From positions 3,248,501 through 3,312,500 of the forward strand of contig CP129487.1 in NCBI GenBank assembly GCA_030584025.1: a stretch of DNA of 64,000 nucleotides. Direction: 5' to 3'. Each line of letters opens with the position of its first letter. Position 1 is the first letter of the stretch. This document shows, piece after piece, positions 9,193-18,273 of this stretch. A program made the translations under genes and the position numbers. This DNA comes from Cyclobacteriaceae bacterium. GTDB lineage: Bacteria; Bacteroidota; Bacteroidia; Cytophagales; Cyclobacteriaceae. Below the pieces are notes generated by a model. It was not told the DNA's origin. It ran no database searches and saw nothing but the letters and a program-made list of their open reading frames with translations.

Positions 9193-10782
9193 ATGAGAAA
9201 GATTTTCATCCTCAGTTCCCTCGTTGTAACCGCACTTATACTGGTATGGGCATATTACTGGATTTATGCCCTGTGGGCATTTGTACTGGTTGGCCCGATT
9301 ATTTTTATGGGTGTGCAAGACATTGTTCAAACCCGTCAATCCTTAAAAAGAAATTTTCCGCTAGCCGGGCGCTTGCGCTACGTCTTTGAAGACTTGCGTC
9401 CAAAAATTCAACAATACTTTGTAGAGTCTGATACAGATGGTGCACCCATCAATCGCATTGATCGCTCCGTAATTTACCAGCGTGCAAAAAAACAACTCGA
9501 CACCATTCCTTTCGGGACACAACTGGATGTTTATGCTGAAGGATACGAATGGATAACGCACTCTGTTACTCCATTAGATCATCACAAACTGGATCATAGT
9601 CCAAGGGTATTGGTTGGCAACAAAGATTGCAAGCAGCCCTATTCGGCCAGCATACTCAATGTATCCGCCATGAGCTTCGGCTCTTTAAGTGGCAACGCAG
9701 TTGAAGCCTTAAATGCGGGCGCCAAGATTGGCGGCTTTGCGCACAACACAGGCGAGGGAGGCATCAGTCCGCACCACCTCAAATACGGTGGCGATCTCAT
9801 CTGGCAAATTGGCACTGGTTATTTCGGTGCACGCGATGCGGAAGGGAATTTTTCTCCGGAAGCCTTTCAGAAAAACGCGACACGCCCCGAAGTAAAAATG
9901 ATTGAGATAAAACTTTCGCAAGGTGCGAAACCGGGACATGGCGGAATTTTACCGGCCAAGAAAAACACTCCGGAAATAGCTGCCATTCGTGGTGTACAGC
10001 CTGGCACTACGGTTTTCTCTCCCCCGTTTCACAGTGCATTCAGCACACCCATTGGGTTGATTGAATTTGTGAAGCAACTGCGTGAACTTTCTGGTGGCAA
10101 GCCCATCGGATTTAAACTCTGCATCGGAAGGAAGAGTGAGTTTCTTGGCATCTGCAAAGCCATGGTGCAGCTAAACACCTATCCTGATTTTATTACCATT
10201 GATGGCGGTGAAGGTGGAACAGGTGCCGCACCACCGGAATTTACCAACTTTGTAGGCATGCCCTTGCTGGATGCAGTAGCTTTTGCTGATGACGCCCTGC
10301 GTGGCTTCGGCATTCGTGAACATATTAAACTGGATTGCTCTGGAAAAATTCTTTCCGGTTTTCACATCTTCCGCGCCATGGCCCTCGGTGCCGACTTCAC
10401 TAACTGTGCTCGCGCCATGATGATGGCATTGGGTTGCATACAGGCATTGGAGTGCAACAAAAATACTTGCCCTGTGGGTGTGGCAACACAAGATCCCTAC
10501 TTCGCGAAAGGATTGGTTGTTGAAGATAAAAAGGCGCGCGTAGCCAACTACCACAAACACACGGTAGATAGTTTAGTTGAACTGCTGTCATCCACCGGCT
10601 TAGACAGCCCCGCTAAAATTAACCGTACACACGTGTACCGCAGGGTGTTTATGAACATGGTAAAAACCTATGCGGAAATCTATCCGCCCATTCCGGAAGG
10701 CTGCTTATTAGACCAGGCTGATTCACCAATTGAGTTTGATGCGTATTTAAACCAGGCGAAAGCGGAGAGTTTTGGGACGTAG
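9193..10782 (+). CDS. FMN-binding glutamate-synthase-family oxidoreductase
   Basis: 529 residues. Two hydrophobic segments (about 5-40) precede a glutamate-synthase FMN/Fe-S domain. Hallmarks are NVSAMSFGSLSGNAVEALN, GAKPGHGGILPAKKN, the phosphate-binding stretch ITIDGGEGGTGAAPPE, and the cysteine motif GCIQALECNKNTCPVG (C-x5-C-x4-C), which in GltB carries a [3Fe-4S] cluster. It lacks the glutaminase and GXGXG domains of a full GltB, so it is one of the stand-alone membrane-associated members often annotated FMN-binding glutamate synthase family protein. Reaction unknown; it probably oxidises a small substrate with electrons passed through FMN and Fe-S. Confidence 0.88.
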   Translation: MRKIFILSSLVVTALILVWAYYWIYALWAFVLVGPIIFMGVQDIVQTRQSLKRNFPLAGRLRYVFEDLRPKIQQYFVESDTDGAPINRIDRSVIYQRAKKQLDTIPFGTQLDVYAEGYEWITHSVTPLDHHKLDHSPRVLVGNKDCKQPYSASILNVSAMSFGSLSGNAVEALNAGAKIGGFAHNTGEGGISPHHLKYGGDLIWQIGTGYFGARDAEGNFSPEAFQKNATRPEVKMIEIKLSQGAKPGHGGILPAKKNTPEIAAIRGVQPGTTVFSPPFHSAFSTPIGLIEFVKQLRELSGGKPIGFKLCIGRKSEFLGICKAMVQLNTYPDFITIDGGEGGTGAAPPEFTNFVGMPLLDAVAFADDALRGFGIREHIKLDCSGKILSGFHIFRAMALGADFTNCARAMMMALGCIQALECNKNTCPVGVATQDPYFAKGLVVEDKKARVANYHKHTVDSLVELLSSTGLDSPAKINRTHVYRRVFMNMVKTYAEIYPPIPEGCLLDQADSPIEFDAYLNQAKAESFGT

Positions 10783-10866
10783 CTTTATCATAATTAACTA
10801 CAGAAATAATCAATGGAATTATTGCAGGGATTGTTCATTATGCAAAACAGGTACTGACATAAAAGA

Positions 10867-11382
10867 ATGAGAATTATCGGAATGATATTGATGATGACTC
10901 TGGCCATTGGTTGCGCACCTACAAATGAAAATTTTAATCCATTTGATAAAGAATTTAAACTTCATAAAAATATCACCCTTTCCGATTATGACACAATAAT
11001 AGGTGAATGTGGATATTGGAATTATACAAATCGGATTACCGGATCCTATTACCAGTTTTTCTTGAATGAACGTGAGATTGTAGCAAAAGGGTTTAACCTC
11101 AAACTCAATCCAATAATTCTTGAGGATACGGTCAATCAAACGGATCCAAAGCATATATTCAGCATACTTGAAACGCATCCTGTTAATTTAGATATGGTGA
11201 AAGAAAAGCTTCAAGTGTATAATGTAAAGCAAGTAAGGTTTATAGACGATGTAGATGTAATATCTGGGATCGAAATAACTGAAGAGAGTGGTTCAATTCA
11301 GTTTGCCTCATTGTCACCTTACTTTGCGGACAACAAACTAATCTGGCAGATACAATTCTTTAATGGAAAAGATGATAAGTGA
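10867..11382 (+). CDS. Hypothetical lipoprotein
   Basis: 171 residues beginning with a lipoprotein signal (MTLAIGC, lipidated cysteine near residue 16). The mature part has no motif I recognise. It is AT-richer than the neighbouring glutamate-synthase gene. It overlaps the next gene by four bases (GTGA), so the two are probably translated together. Confidence 0.6.
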   Translation: MRIIGMILMMTLAIGCAPTNENFNPFDKEFKLHKNITLSDYDTIIGECGYWNYTNRITGSYYQFFLNEREIVAKGFNLKLNPIILEDTVNQTDPKHIFSILETHPVNLDMVKEKLQVYNVKQVRFIDDVDVISGIEITEESGSIQFASLSPYFADNKLIWQIQFFNGKDDK

Positions 11383-11693
11383 CAAACAGATTAAATAAAT
11401 ATCAATATCCAATAATTCTCATTGGAACCTTTACTGGGGTAGTTAGCACCGGGCTGCTATTAGGAATAAGCATAACAACAGGCAAGCATCCCCTTATAAT
11501 GTCTCTTACAATATCTTTATTCCTGCTAATTCTTTTGGTTGTGTTATTTTTAACTATTCGGACTTTCAGAATTGAATGGTGTCTGTTCCTAAAAATACCG
11601 CTAGTGGTTTTTCAATTACTATGGATCTATGTCGTTAGCACATTTTTAATCGAATTGATTAAAAATGGATATATTTTTTGTGCGTTGTGCTAA
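11379..11693 (+). CDS. Small three-helix membrane protein, unknown function
   Basis: 104 residues from a GTG that overlaps the stop of the preceding lipoprotein gene (GTGA). Three hydrophobic helices are visible at about 11-31, 36-58 and 68-92, with few charged residues between them. Not recognised. Low GC and the tight coupling to the lipoprotein suggest a small accessory pair. Confidence 0.55.
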   Translation: MTNRLNKYQYPIILIGTFTGVVSTGLLLGISITTGKHPLIMSLTISLFLLILLVVLFLTIRTFRIEWCLFLKIPLVVFQLLWIYVVSTFLIELIKNGYIFCALC

Positions 11694-11703
11694 CTATTGA
11701 TAA

Positions 11704-11722
11704 GATGCCGTCCCTACGGGAC
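11704..11722 (+). repeat. REP-like palindrome, copy 2
   Basis: GATGCCGTCCCTACGGGAC: head GATGCC followed by the palindrome GTCCC-TAC-GGGAC. Confidence 0.7.
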
Positions 11723-11754
11723 TCGATCATAATAATTAATCCATATGCTAATTA

Positions 11755-11773
11755 GATGCCGTTCCTACGGAAC
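11755..11773 (+). repeat. REP-like palindrome, copy 3
   Basis: GATGCCGTTCCTACGGAAC: same head and layout. The stem bases have changed in a compensated way (GTTCC/GGAAC against GTCCC/GGGAC in copy 2), which shows that pairing is conserved. Confidence 0.7.
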
Positions 11774-11842
11774 TATTAAGTGCAGTGATGATGATTCTGA
11801 ATTAAAAAAGACGTTCCCAATACTCAATATAATACATACACA

Positions 11843-11861
11843 GCTCCGGAGGAGCGGCATC
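11843..11861 (-). repeat. REP-like palindrome, copy 4 (inverted)
   Basis: On the minus strand GATGCCGCTCCTCCGGAGC, facing copies 2 and 3. Opposed pairs of this kind are the usual BIME-like arrangement of REP sequences. Confidence 0.7.
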
Positions 11862-12049
11862 TTATTAGATTACGAATTAATAAACAGGCCGTGTCGACTG
11901 CGACAGAGGAAATGAAATGCAAATTTCATTACAACACGCAAGCACGAAAAAAATCAAAGAGCCAAACAAATTAAAAATCAAATCAACACACCATAATCTT
12001 TAAACTGTACGTTTTACTCGAACACTTGCACAAAAAATAACAAGGCATA

Positions 12050-12601
12050 ATGCTTAATCCGCTTCCTGTAAAAATTGCGTTAACCCTATTATTTTCGGTC
12101 TTGCTGAATATCGCTTTTGGTCAAAATAAAGATCAATCCACCATTACGGTACGTAAACCCATTACCACAACCGGCTTAAGCAACTTCTCCCCCAACAAAC
12201 AAAAAAGATGGATCAGGATTGATGAAGTTGCTGTTGAAACCTTTAACCTTGCCCTTACCCCGATTGAAGAACAATTGGCACGTGCTGAGTCAGCTGAGAT
12301 CAAAGCGTTACTTAGGCGTGATACCAGCGCGTTGAAAAACATCTGGCTTCAGGATTTTACACGCGATAAACCCCACAACAAAGTACTCCACGACCCTAAC
12401 CCGCTGCCACAATACCTTTCCATAAATCGGAGAATAGAAAAGATTCTGCTAACCGGTGATCATGCCTATGTTTCGGGAATGGAATATGCGGTGCAGATTC
12501 AGGAGGACAACACCGTGGATACGCAGGTTGCACAGAAATACACGCACCTATGGATCAAGGAGCTTTTCGGATGGAGGCTGGCCAGCAAGCGTTATGATTA
12601 A
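12050..12601 (+). CDS. Exported SnoaL/NTF2-like protein
   Basis: 183 residues with a signal peptide ending IAFGQ (about 1-24). The body, EEQLARAESAEIKALLRRDT and LKNIWLQDFTRDKP, then THLWIKELFGWRLASKRYD, matches the NTF2-like/DUF4440 cone fold, in which a long N-terminal helix is followed by curved beta strands ending in GWR. Such proteins bind small ligands or act as simple enzymes; no catalytic residues can be assigned here. It stands alone. Confidence 0.65.
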   Translation: MLNPLPVKIALTLLFSVLLNIAFGQNKDQSTITVRKPITTTGLSNFSPNKQKRWIRIDEVAVETFNLALTPIEEQLARAESAEIKALLRRDTSALKNIWLQDFTRDKPHNKVLHDPNPLPQYLSINRRIEKILLTGDHAYVSGMEYAVQIQEDNTVDTQVAQKYTHLWIKELFGWRLASKRYD

Positions 12602-12686
12602 CCAAATTTGCGCTGAACCAGATCAAAGGTTCATGGTTCAAAATTGAGTATTTCACGTGCCGTTTAACGCTCACGATGGTTAAATG

Positions 12687-12718
12687 TTGAATTTTGAACT
12701 TTGAATTAACTATCTTTG
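12687..12718 (+). promoter_or_regulatory. Bacteroidota-type promoter
   Basis: TATCTTTG at 12711-12718 matches the -7 box TAnnTTTG, and a TTG at 12687-12689 lies 21 bases upstream as a partial -33 box. The start of the next gene is 17 bases downstream. Confidence 0.5.
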
Positions 12719-12734
12719 TGAAACCTTTACGCCC

Positions 12735-13235
12735 GTGGTGCGCAAATTCTTTCCGTTAGACAAGAATTATGTTCTCGAACAGGCACAACTGTCGCTGGCC
12801 GATTCCCTTCTCGAATACCTGGTAGATTACGTGAAAGTGCAGTACATGCTGCAACACAACCCGCTGGGCCTGGTGGATGAAACCGTAAACCGGATTCAGC
12901 AACACCAAACCAACGACTTTAGCAAGCTTCACGACTTTTACATTACCCTCGCGGGCATCTTCCGGTTCCGCCATTACCATGATAATCAGTTGGAGTTTAT
13001 CTTCACAGGCGAAGAACCCTACGACCGCTATTGCCGGGAGTGGACAGACGCTTTCAAACAATGGGTGAAGCAGTTTTCGCAGCACAAAAATTTCATCATG
13101 GGCGTGCTGGAGCTCACGGTCTTCTACCCGCACGAAGCTGAAGCCCAGTTTATCGGCAACCGGCTAACCACGTTTGCTACCCAGTTCTTCGAAGTGAAGA
13201 TTCATCCGCAAAAGGGAATTGTTAAAAGCGCGTAA
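12735..13235 (+). CDS. Conserved hypothetical protein, soluble, helical
   Basis: 166 residues, no signal peptide or membrane segment. Start is GTG at 12735 or the adjacent GTG at 12738; no ATG fits. The sequence is rich in aromatic residues and histidine (FRFRHYHDNQLEFIFTGEEPYDRYCREW) and predicted mostly helical. Not recognised. It is convergent with the beta-CASP nuclease gene, the two stops being four bases apart. Confidence 0.6.
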   Translation: MVRKFFPLDKNYVLEQAQLSLADSLLEYLVDYVKVQYMLQHNPLGLVDETVNRIQQHQTNDFSKLHDFYITLAGIFRFRHYHDNQLEFIFTGEEPYDRYCREWTDAFKQWVKQFSQHKNFIMGVLELTVFYPHEAEAQFIGNRLTTFATQFFEVKIHPQKGIVKSA

Positions 13236-13238
13236 GCT

Positions 13239-14636
13239 CTAAATCCCCTGAAACACCTCAAAGCTTTCCAGGTATTTGGGCACAGTTACATTCCAGCCAA
13301 AGGTTTCACTTATATTTTTTGCATAGGCATGTAGGTCGGTACCTTCACCATGGGTGGTAAACGTAATCTTCGGGCTATCTTCAAAATTCTTTAACCACCG
13401 AAACAACTCGCCCTTATCGGCATGGCCACTCATAGAACTGATGTACTCCAGTTTGCATTTTACCGGAACGTCCTCACCAAAAATTTTAATGGTTTTTTCG
13501 CCATCCAGTAAACGTCTGCCGCGTGTACCTTCGGCCTGAAATCCAGCTAACAACACCGTATCTTGTTCACGCTTTAACCGGTGGTACAGGTGATGCAGGA
13601 TGCGACCGCCCGTTAGCATGCCGCTGGAAGAAATGATGATGGCGTTCTTCTTGATCTCGTTCAACGTTTTGGAGTGCTCATTGGAACGAACAAACACCAG
13701 CATGTTGGTTTCCGCTTCTTTCACAAATTCATGAAGGTTAAATTCCTTCTTCAGAAATTTCGGATGCTTGAAAAATAAATACGTAGCAGAAATCGCCATC
13801 GGGCTATCCACATAAACCGGCACATCCGGAATTTTATCCTCCTTCATCAGTTGACGCAGGTAGTACAAAATACCTTGCGTACGACCTACCGCAAAAGCCG
13901 GAATAAGCAGCACCCCTCCCCGATCAAATGTTTCGTTGGCAATGCGTGTAAAATCATCGGTTGGATCGTCATATGGATTTTCTTTATTTCCATAAGTTGA
14001 TTCTACAAACAACACATCCGCTTCGGTAATGGTGGTTGGTGGATGCAGCATGGCACTGGTTTCGCGGCCAATGTCACCGGAGAAAACCAATTTTTTGGTT
14101 TGCGAATCTCCTGTAATAAATACTTCTGTTATGGCGGAGCCAAGTAAATGCCCGGCATCGTTATAAATAATTTCAACTCTATCGTGGATACGGATACGCT
14201 CACCGTAACCATATGACTTCAGTAAAGGAAAAACAGCGTTTGCATCCTCCACCGTATACAAGGGCTTGGGATGTTCATGTTTTGAATAGCCTTTCTTTTC
14301 GGCAAACTCAGCTTCTTCCTCCTGTAATTTGGCTGAGTCGAGCAGCATGAGTTCGGCTAAATCGGCTGTTGGATGTGTACAATAAATGGGACCATTGAAT
14401 CCTTCTTTAACCAGCTTGGGCAAATAGCCAATGTGATCGATGTGCGCATGACTGAGCACCACGCATTGAATAGTTGCCGGATCAACCGGAAACTCATCCC
14501 AGTTGCGCAATCGCAGATCTTTCAAGCCTTGAAACAATCCGCAATCAAATAAAAACCGAAAGTCCCCGGCATCTACCAGGTATCGGGAGCCCGTTACACT
14601 TTCAGCTGCCCCAAGAAATTTTACACGAACATCCAT
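13239..14636 (-). CDS. Beta-CASP metallo-beta-lactamase-fold ribonuclease (CPSF/YSH1-like)
   Basis: 465 residues. The MBL zinc motif is VVLSHAHIDHIG (HxHxDH), with the later ligands in NDAGHLLGS and FSGDIGRE. The beta-CASP insert has VESTYGN, IISSSGMLTGGRILHHL and the C-terminal MSGHADKGEL. This is the RNA-specificity architecture of bacterial KH-less CPSF73 homologues, predicted RNA endo- or exonucleases. It begins a minus-strand run that continues with acylphosphatase, but a 90-base gap makes co-transcription uncertain. Confidence 0.88.
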   Translation of the reverse strand: MDVRVKFLGAAESVTGSRYLVDAGDFRFLFDCGLFQGLKDLRLRNWDEFPVDPATIQCVVLSHAHIDHIGYLPKLVKEGFNGPIYCTHPTADLAELMLLDSAKLQEEEAEFAEKKGYSKHEHPKPLYTVEDANAVFPLLKSYGYGERIRIHDRVEIIYNDAGHLLGSAITEVFITGDSQTKKLVFSGDIGRETSAMLHPPTTITEADVLFVESTYGNKENPYDDPTDDFTRIANETFDRGGVLLIPAFAVGRTQGILYYLRQLMKEDKIPDVPVYVDSPMAISATYLFFKHPKFLKKEFNLHEFVKEAETNMLVFVRSNEHSKTLNEIKKNAIIISSSGMLTGGRILHHLYHRLKREQDTVLLAGFQAEGTRGRRLLDGEKTIKIFGEDVPVKCKLEYISSMSGHADKGELFRWLKNFEDSPKITFTTHGEGTDLHAYAKNISETFGWNVTVPKYLESFEVFQGI

Positions 14637-14729
14637 AATTTACCAACAGGTTTTGGAAGTGATAATATAACCACATAGAAACATAGAACATATAGTTAAG
14701 AAATAAATTCTATGTAATTACCTACGAAC

Positions 14730-15002
14730 TTATCGCGAAACGCGGAAATCTGTAAAGCTACCTAACGTTGAATATGTCTCAACTAAAACCTCATCCACAC
14801 GGGCGCGTGGCGGACCAATCCGGCACCAGGCAATAAGTTCATTTATTTTTCCCTCATCACCCTCGGCCTCGATGTACACGCTTCCATCGGATTCATTGCG
14901 AACAAAACCGTTCACTCCCAACTGTTGTGCCTTCGTTACGGTTGAAGCACGATAAAAAACACCCTGCACTTTTCCTCTTACCAGAATAGAAACGCGTTTC
15001 AT
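14730..15002 (-). CDS. Acylphosphatase
   Basis: 90 residues, the normal acylphosphatase length. The active-site loop VQGVFYRASTVTKAQQLGVNG contains the phosphate-binding arginine (FYR) and the catalytic asparagine comes in FVRNESDGSVYIEAEG. It hydrolyses acyl phosphates such as 1,3-bisphosphoglycerate. It follows the gapN-like gene by only three bases, so the two are one operon; both touch triose acyl-phosphate chemistry. Confidence 0.92.
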   Translation of the reverse strand: MKRVSILVRGKVQGVFYRASTVTKAQQLGVNGFVRNESDGSVYIEAEGDEGKINELIAWCRIGPPRARVDEVLVETYSTLGSFTDFRVSR

Positions 15003-15005
15003 TCA

Positions 15006-16622
15006 TCACATGATATAATCCGTACTCAGAAACACCGATTCGCGGTTGCGAATAATAGTGCTAATGATTTGCTTATTGCCTTCTGTGGATTTTGTTGCCA
15101 CCAGTGTTCGAATGGAAAAAACGCGAAGTGCATCTGCCACCGACAATGTTCCCTCTGCTGAATCCTTTCGCCCATTGAACGGAAAAGTATCCGGTCCGCG
15201 CTGGCATTGTGTATTTACATTTATGCGACCAACCTGGTTGGTGAACATGTCGATGTACATGGCAATCCTTCTGCTATCGCTGCCGAAAATACTTACCTGC
15301 TGACCGAAGTTTGAGTTCACCACATACTGAATGGCCTCCTCATCTTTCTCAAACGGCACAATCGGAATAACCGGACCGAATTGTTCCTCGCGATACACAT
15401 TCATCTCTGCCGTTACCGGATAGAGTACAGCCGGATAAAAAAACGATTGGTTGATTTCTCCACCATGTTCATTTAGTACATTCGCTCCTTTACGCTTGGC
15501 ATCTTCCACCAACCCGCGCAGGTAATCTGTTTTACCGGGTTCCGGCAGTGGCGTAAGGCTTACGCCAGCATCCCAGGGCATACCGGTTTTAAGTTTGGCT
15601 ACTTCGGCTGTAAATCGTTTTATGAAATCGTTCACCAGACTTTTATGCACGAATAAAATTTTCAATGCCGTACAACGCTGTCCGTTAAACGAAAGCGAAC
15701 CAGCCACACATTCGGAAACGGTTTGATCCAAATCTGCATCCTGCAAAACAATGGCCGGATTTTTTGCATCCAGACCCAGAATAGATTTTAACCGATGTGG
15801 CTTCGGATGCAGACGCTTCAAATCATTTGCTCCTTTATTGGTGCCGATAAACGCAAAGACATCAATCTTTCCGGTTTCCATCAACGCGCCAACGGTGTCA
15901 CGTCCTTTTCCGTAAATAACGTTGATCACGCCCGGAGGAAAACTTTCTTGAAAAGCTTTTAACAAGGGACGAATCAACAACACACCATACTTGGCGGGTT
16001 TAAACACAACTGTATTTCCCATAATCAACGCAGGGATCAGTGTGCTGAACGTTTCATTCAATGGATAATTGAACGGACCCATACAAAGCGCCACACCTAA
16101 CGGCACCCTGCGAATCTGCGCCATAAAGCCTTGCTCTTCTACCAGCTTGGCTGAATTGCGGTCAAGTTCTTTCAGCGACTTCACCGTATCGACAATGTAA
16201 TCGCACGTGCGATCAAATTCTTTCTCGGAGTCTTTTAATGTTTTACCGATTTCCCACATCAATAACTTCACTACTTCATCGCGCTGCTTGCGCATCTGCT
16301 CTAAAAATTTTTCGATGTGTGAAATGCGCTCAGCAACCGAAAGCGTTGGCCACAGCCCGTGCCCAAGGTTGTATGCATTTACAGCTGCATCCAATGCTTG
16401 CAGCGCTTCATGTGCCGTAAGCAAGGGTGTTGCACCAATGGTTTGCTGTTTGTAGTGATCCCCTTCTTTAACAAACACCGGACTTTGCACCGCATTCAGT
16501 GCACCAGGCCATTGGCGCAATTCTCCATTAATTAAATACTCGCGCTGCTCCTGGTACGAAACACGAAACTGTTCCGGTATGGCTGATGCTTCCGGAAATA
16601 CACCTGATAAAATACGGCTCAT
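15006..16622 (-). CDS. NADP-dependent glyceraldehyde-3-phosphate dehydrogenase-like aldehyde dehydrogenase
   Basis: 538 residues, slightly longer than most aldehyde dehydrogenases. The nucleophile cysteine is in SFNGQRCTALKILF, the oxyanion asparagine in MGPFNYPLNE, and the cofactor-binding stretch in MGNTVVFKPAKYG. The EEQFGPVIPIVPF motif near the C-terminus is also present. The family is annotated GapN in Bacteroidota and would oxidise glyceraldehyde-3-phosphate straight to 3-phosphoglycerate with NADP. The usual general base in ELGGK is not at its normal place: the segment reads GLDAKN, which fits a Bacteroidota subfamily with GLEAKN but leaves the base assignment open. Eight bases after deoC. 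Confidence 0.82.
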   Translation of the reverse strand: MSRILSGVFPEASAIPEQFRVSYQEQREYLINGELRQWPGALNAVQSPVFVKEGDHYKQQTIGATPLLTAHEALQALDAAVNAYNLGHGLWPTLSVAERISHIEKFLEQMRKQRDEVVKLLMWEIGKTLKDSEKEFDRTCDYIVDTVKSLKELDRNSAKLVEEQGFMAQIRRVPLGVALCMGPFNYPLNETFSTLIPALIMGNTVVFKPAKYGVLLIRPLLKAFQESFPPGVINVIYGKGRDTVGALMETGKIDVFAFIGTNKGANDLKRLHPKPHRLKSILGLDAKNPAIVLQDADLDQTVSECVAGSLSFNGQRCTALKILFVHKSLVNDFIKRFTAEVAKLKTGMPWDAGVSLTPLPEPGKTDYLRGLVEDAKRKGANVLNEHGGEINQSFFYPAVLYPVTAEMNVYREEQFGPVIPIVPFEKDEEAIQYVVNSNFGQQVSIFGSDSRRIAMYIDMFTNQVGRINVNTQCQRGPDTFPFNGRKDSAEGTLSVADALRVFSIRTLVATKSTEGNKQIISTIIRNRESVFLSTDYIM

Positions 16623-16630
16623 GATTTTTA

Positions 16631-17275
16631 TTACGTTGTTACAATCGTTATTCCTGATGATGTTCCCAGTCGGTCAGCACCTGCTTCAATCATGTGAAGG
16701 GCTTGCTCTTTTGTTTTTATTCCTCCCGATGCTTTGATGCTTACTGCTGCCGGTAACACGTTTCGCATTAAGCGTATGTGTTCCACATTGGCACCACTGG
16801 GCGCAAAACCTGTAGAAGTTTTCACAAAGTCTGCTCCCGAATCGGCACAAAGCTTACACGCCTGAACAATTTCATCATCTGAAAGATACGCGGTTTCAAT
16901 GATAATCTTGATGATTTTGCTGTGATCGTGACACAACTTGCTGGATTTGGCCAGTTCAATTTTCGTCCAGGGCAATCCGGTTTTGAATGAACTTATGTTC
17001 CACACCAGATCAATTTCATCGGCACCGTTATCGATTGCACGCTTGATTTCATCCAGTTTTGTTTCTGTCATGTTGTAACCCAGCGGAAAGCCTGCAACCG
17101 TTACCAGGGCAATCGGGTCATTGCCGATTTCGCGTTTGGCACGCTTCACCCAAAAGGGCGGAACACAGATGCCATGAAACTTGTGCTGGCGTGCATCCAC
17201 TACCAGTTTATCAATATCGCTGATGGTAAGGGTTGGGGAAAGATTGGTATGCTCAATGTATGCGGATAACTCCAT
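16631..17275 (-). CDS. deoC: Deoxyribose-phosphate aldolase
   Basis: 214 residues, class I aldolase TIM barrel. The Schiff-base lysine lies in FVKTSTGFAPSGA and the second active-site lysine in IKASGGIKTKEQA; the proton-relay aspartate is in EIDLVWN. It splits deoxyribose-5-phosphate into acetaldehyde and glyceraldehyde-3-phosphate. The next gene encodes an enzyme for glyceraldehyde-3-phosphate and the one after that acylphosphatase, so the three-gene operon reads as nucleoside-sugar degradation feeding lower glycolysis. Confidence 0.93.
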   Translation of the reverse strand: MELSAYIEHTNLSPTLTISDIDKLVVDARQHKFHGICVPPFWVKRAKREIGNDPIALVTVAGFPLGYNMTETKLDEIKRAIDNGADEIDLVWNISSFKTGLPWTKIELAKSSKLCHDHSKIIKIIIETAYLSDDEIVQACKLCADSGADFVKTSTGFAPSGANVEHIRLMRNVLPAAVSIKASGGIKTKEQALHMIEAGADRLGTSSGITIVTT

Positions 17276-17325
17276 TGAACGAAGTTACACGGAAACTTTG
17301 AACCGTAAATCCTGAACTTAAAACT

Positions 17326-17691
17326 TTAGTGCCGGATACCACACTCCTTGCAATACTTCATTTTGTGTGGTGGCCTTCTTTTTGGTGGCTTTTTATGACC
17401 GAAATAGGTAGGATCGGAATACTGCGGCTTGGCTAATTCCTTTTCGGCTTTGCGGTGTGCTTTCGCTACCTGCTCCATGCGATCATAAAACCGATCGCGT
17501 GCATCATAGGTAATTCTACGCCTTACCTTTTTCTGCTTGGGTTCGTAATTCTGTGTAGGATAATACGGCTCAACCGAACTGGGTTGTTGAACACTGGTTG
17601 CCTCCTTCTTCTTTTTCTTTTTAGAAGATTGTGCAACACCTGGCGTACTAACGCCAAACAAGCAAACCGATAAGAGAATTAGCAATCGCAT
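17326..17691 (-). CDS. Small exported lysine-rich protein
   Basis: 121 residues with a clear signal peptide (MRLLILLSVCLFGVSTPGVAQ). The mature part starts with a lysine block (SSKKKKKKE), is proline- and tyrosine-rich, and ends KYCKECGIRH with a C-x2-C pair that could bind metal. Highly basic. Not recognised. Lies 50 bases upstream of deoC in the same direction. Confidence 0.55.
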   Translation of the reverse strand: MRLLILLSVCLFGVSTPGVAQSSKKKKKKEATSVQQPSSVEPYYPTQNYEPKQKKVRRRITYDARDRFYDRMEQVAKAHRKAEKELAKPQYSDPTYFGHKKPPKRRPPHKMKYCKECGIRH

Positions 17692-17790
17692 AACACAAAG
17701 ATAGAAACCATGGGCAGGGTTAAAAATTGTTTAAACCTGATGAATTATTTCCCCTTACCCGTTCAGATAACATATTTAACCGATAAACGG

Positions 17791-18273
17791 CTACATGCCC
17801 TTGGGCTGGAGCATGCTTTGTTGCCTACGGTAAATCCAGGGCGCTGTCGGATTTTCTTCCTGCCACAGGCCTATGCGCTGTTCGCGGGCTTGTTGCTGCA
17901 AGGCTTTTAAACTCTCAGGCGCGTTCTTTTCATGGCACCAGGCGAGGCCGCGCTTAACCAATTCAGCACTCACCTCAACTTCGGTTATGATCTCTCCGAG
18001 GTAATTTCCCCAACGATCTTTTCCTACCAATTTCACATCAATTGATTTTCTGAGTATGGCGTTTTCCAAAAATCTTTTCGCTTCTTCAGCATAAGGCTGA
18101 CCTGGCTCAGGGCAATCAATGCCTGCCAGTACAATGCGATATATTTCATCTTCCGCTGAAACCACTTCAACCGTATTACCATCGACTACCGAAATTACTT
18201 TCCCGCGCACAGTATTTGCCTCTGCCCTATAAATCGTAATGCCCAGTAACAGAATTATCAAAAATGTTTTCAT
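17791..18273 (-). CDS. Thermonuclease (SNase)-fold exported protein, catalytic arginines replaced
   Basis: 160 residues with a signal peptide (MKTFLIILLLGITIYRAEA). The SNase OB-fold is plain: VRGKVISVVDGNTVEVV, RIVLAGIDCPEPGQPYAEEA, and KDRWGNYLGEI. In active family members the second motif reads R-I-R-L-x-G-I-D-x-P-E and the third D-R-Y-G-R. Here the catalytic arginine corresponding to R35 of staphylococcal nuclease is valine, and the one corresponding to R87 is asparagine; the calcium-site aspartate and E43 equivalent remain. It may bind nucleic acid or another ligand without cutting it. Confidence 0.8.
   Translation of the reverse strand: MKTFLIILLLGITIYRAEANTVRGKVISVVDGNTVEVVSAEDEIYRIVLAGIDCPEPGQPYAEEAKRFLENAILRKSIDVKLVGKDRWGNYLGEIITEVEVSAELVKRGLAWCHEKNAPESLKALQQQAREQRIGLWQEENPTAPWIYRRQQSMLQPKGM

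Larger units (their letters stand above)
11694..12049. other. Gene-free stretch carrying REP-like palindromes
   Basis: About 356 bases without a convincing ORF. It holds three copies of the GATGCCG palindrome, two direct and one inverted, in AT-rich sequence, then a stretch without visible structure up to the next start codon. No terminator or RNA gene was recognised. Confidence 0.6.
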
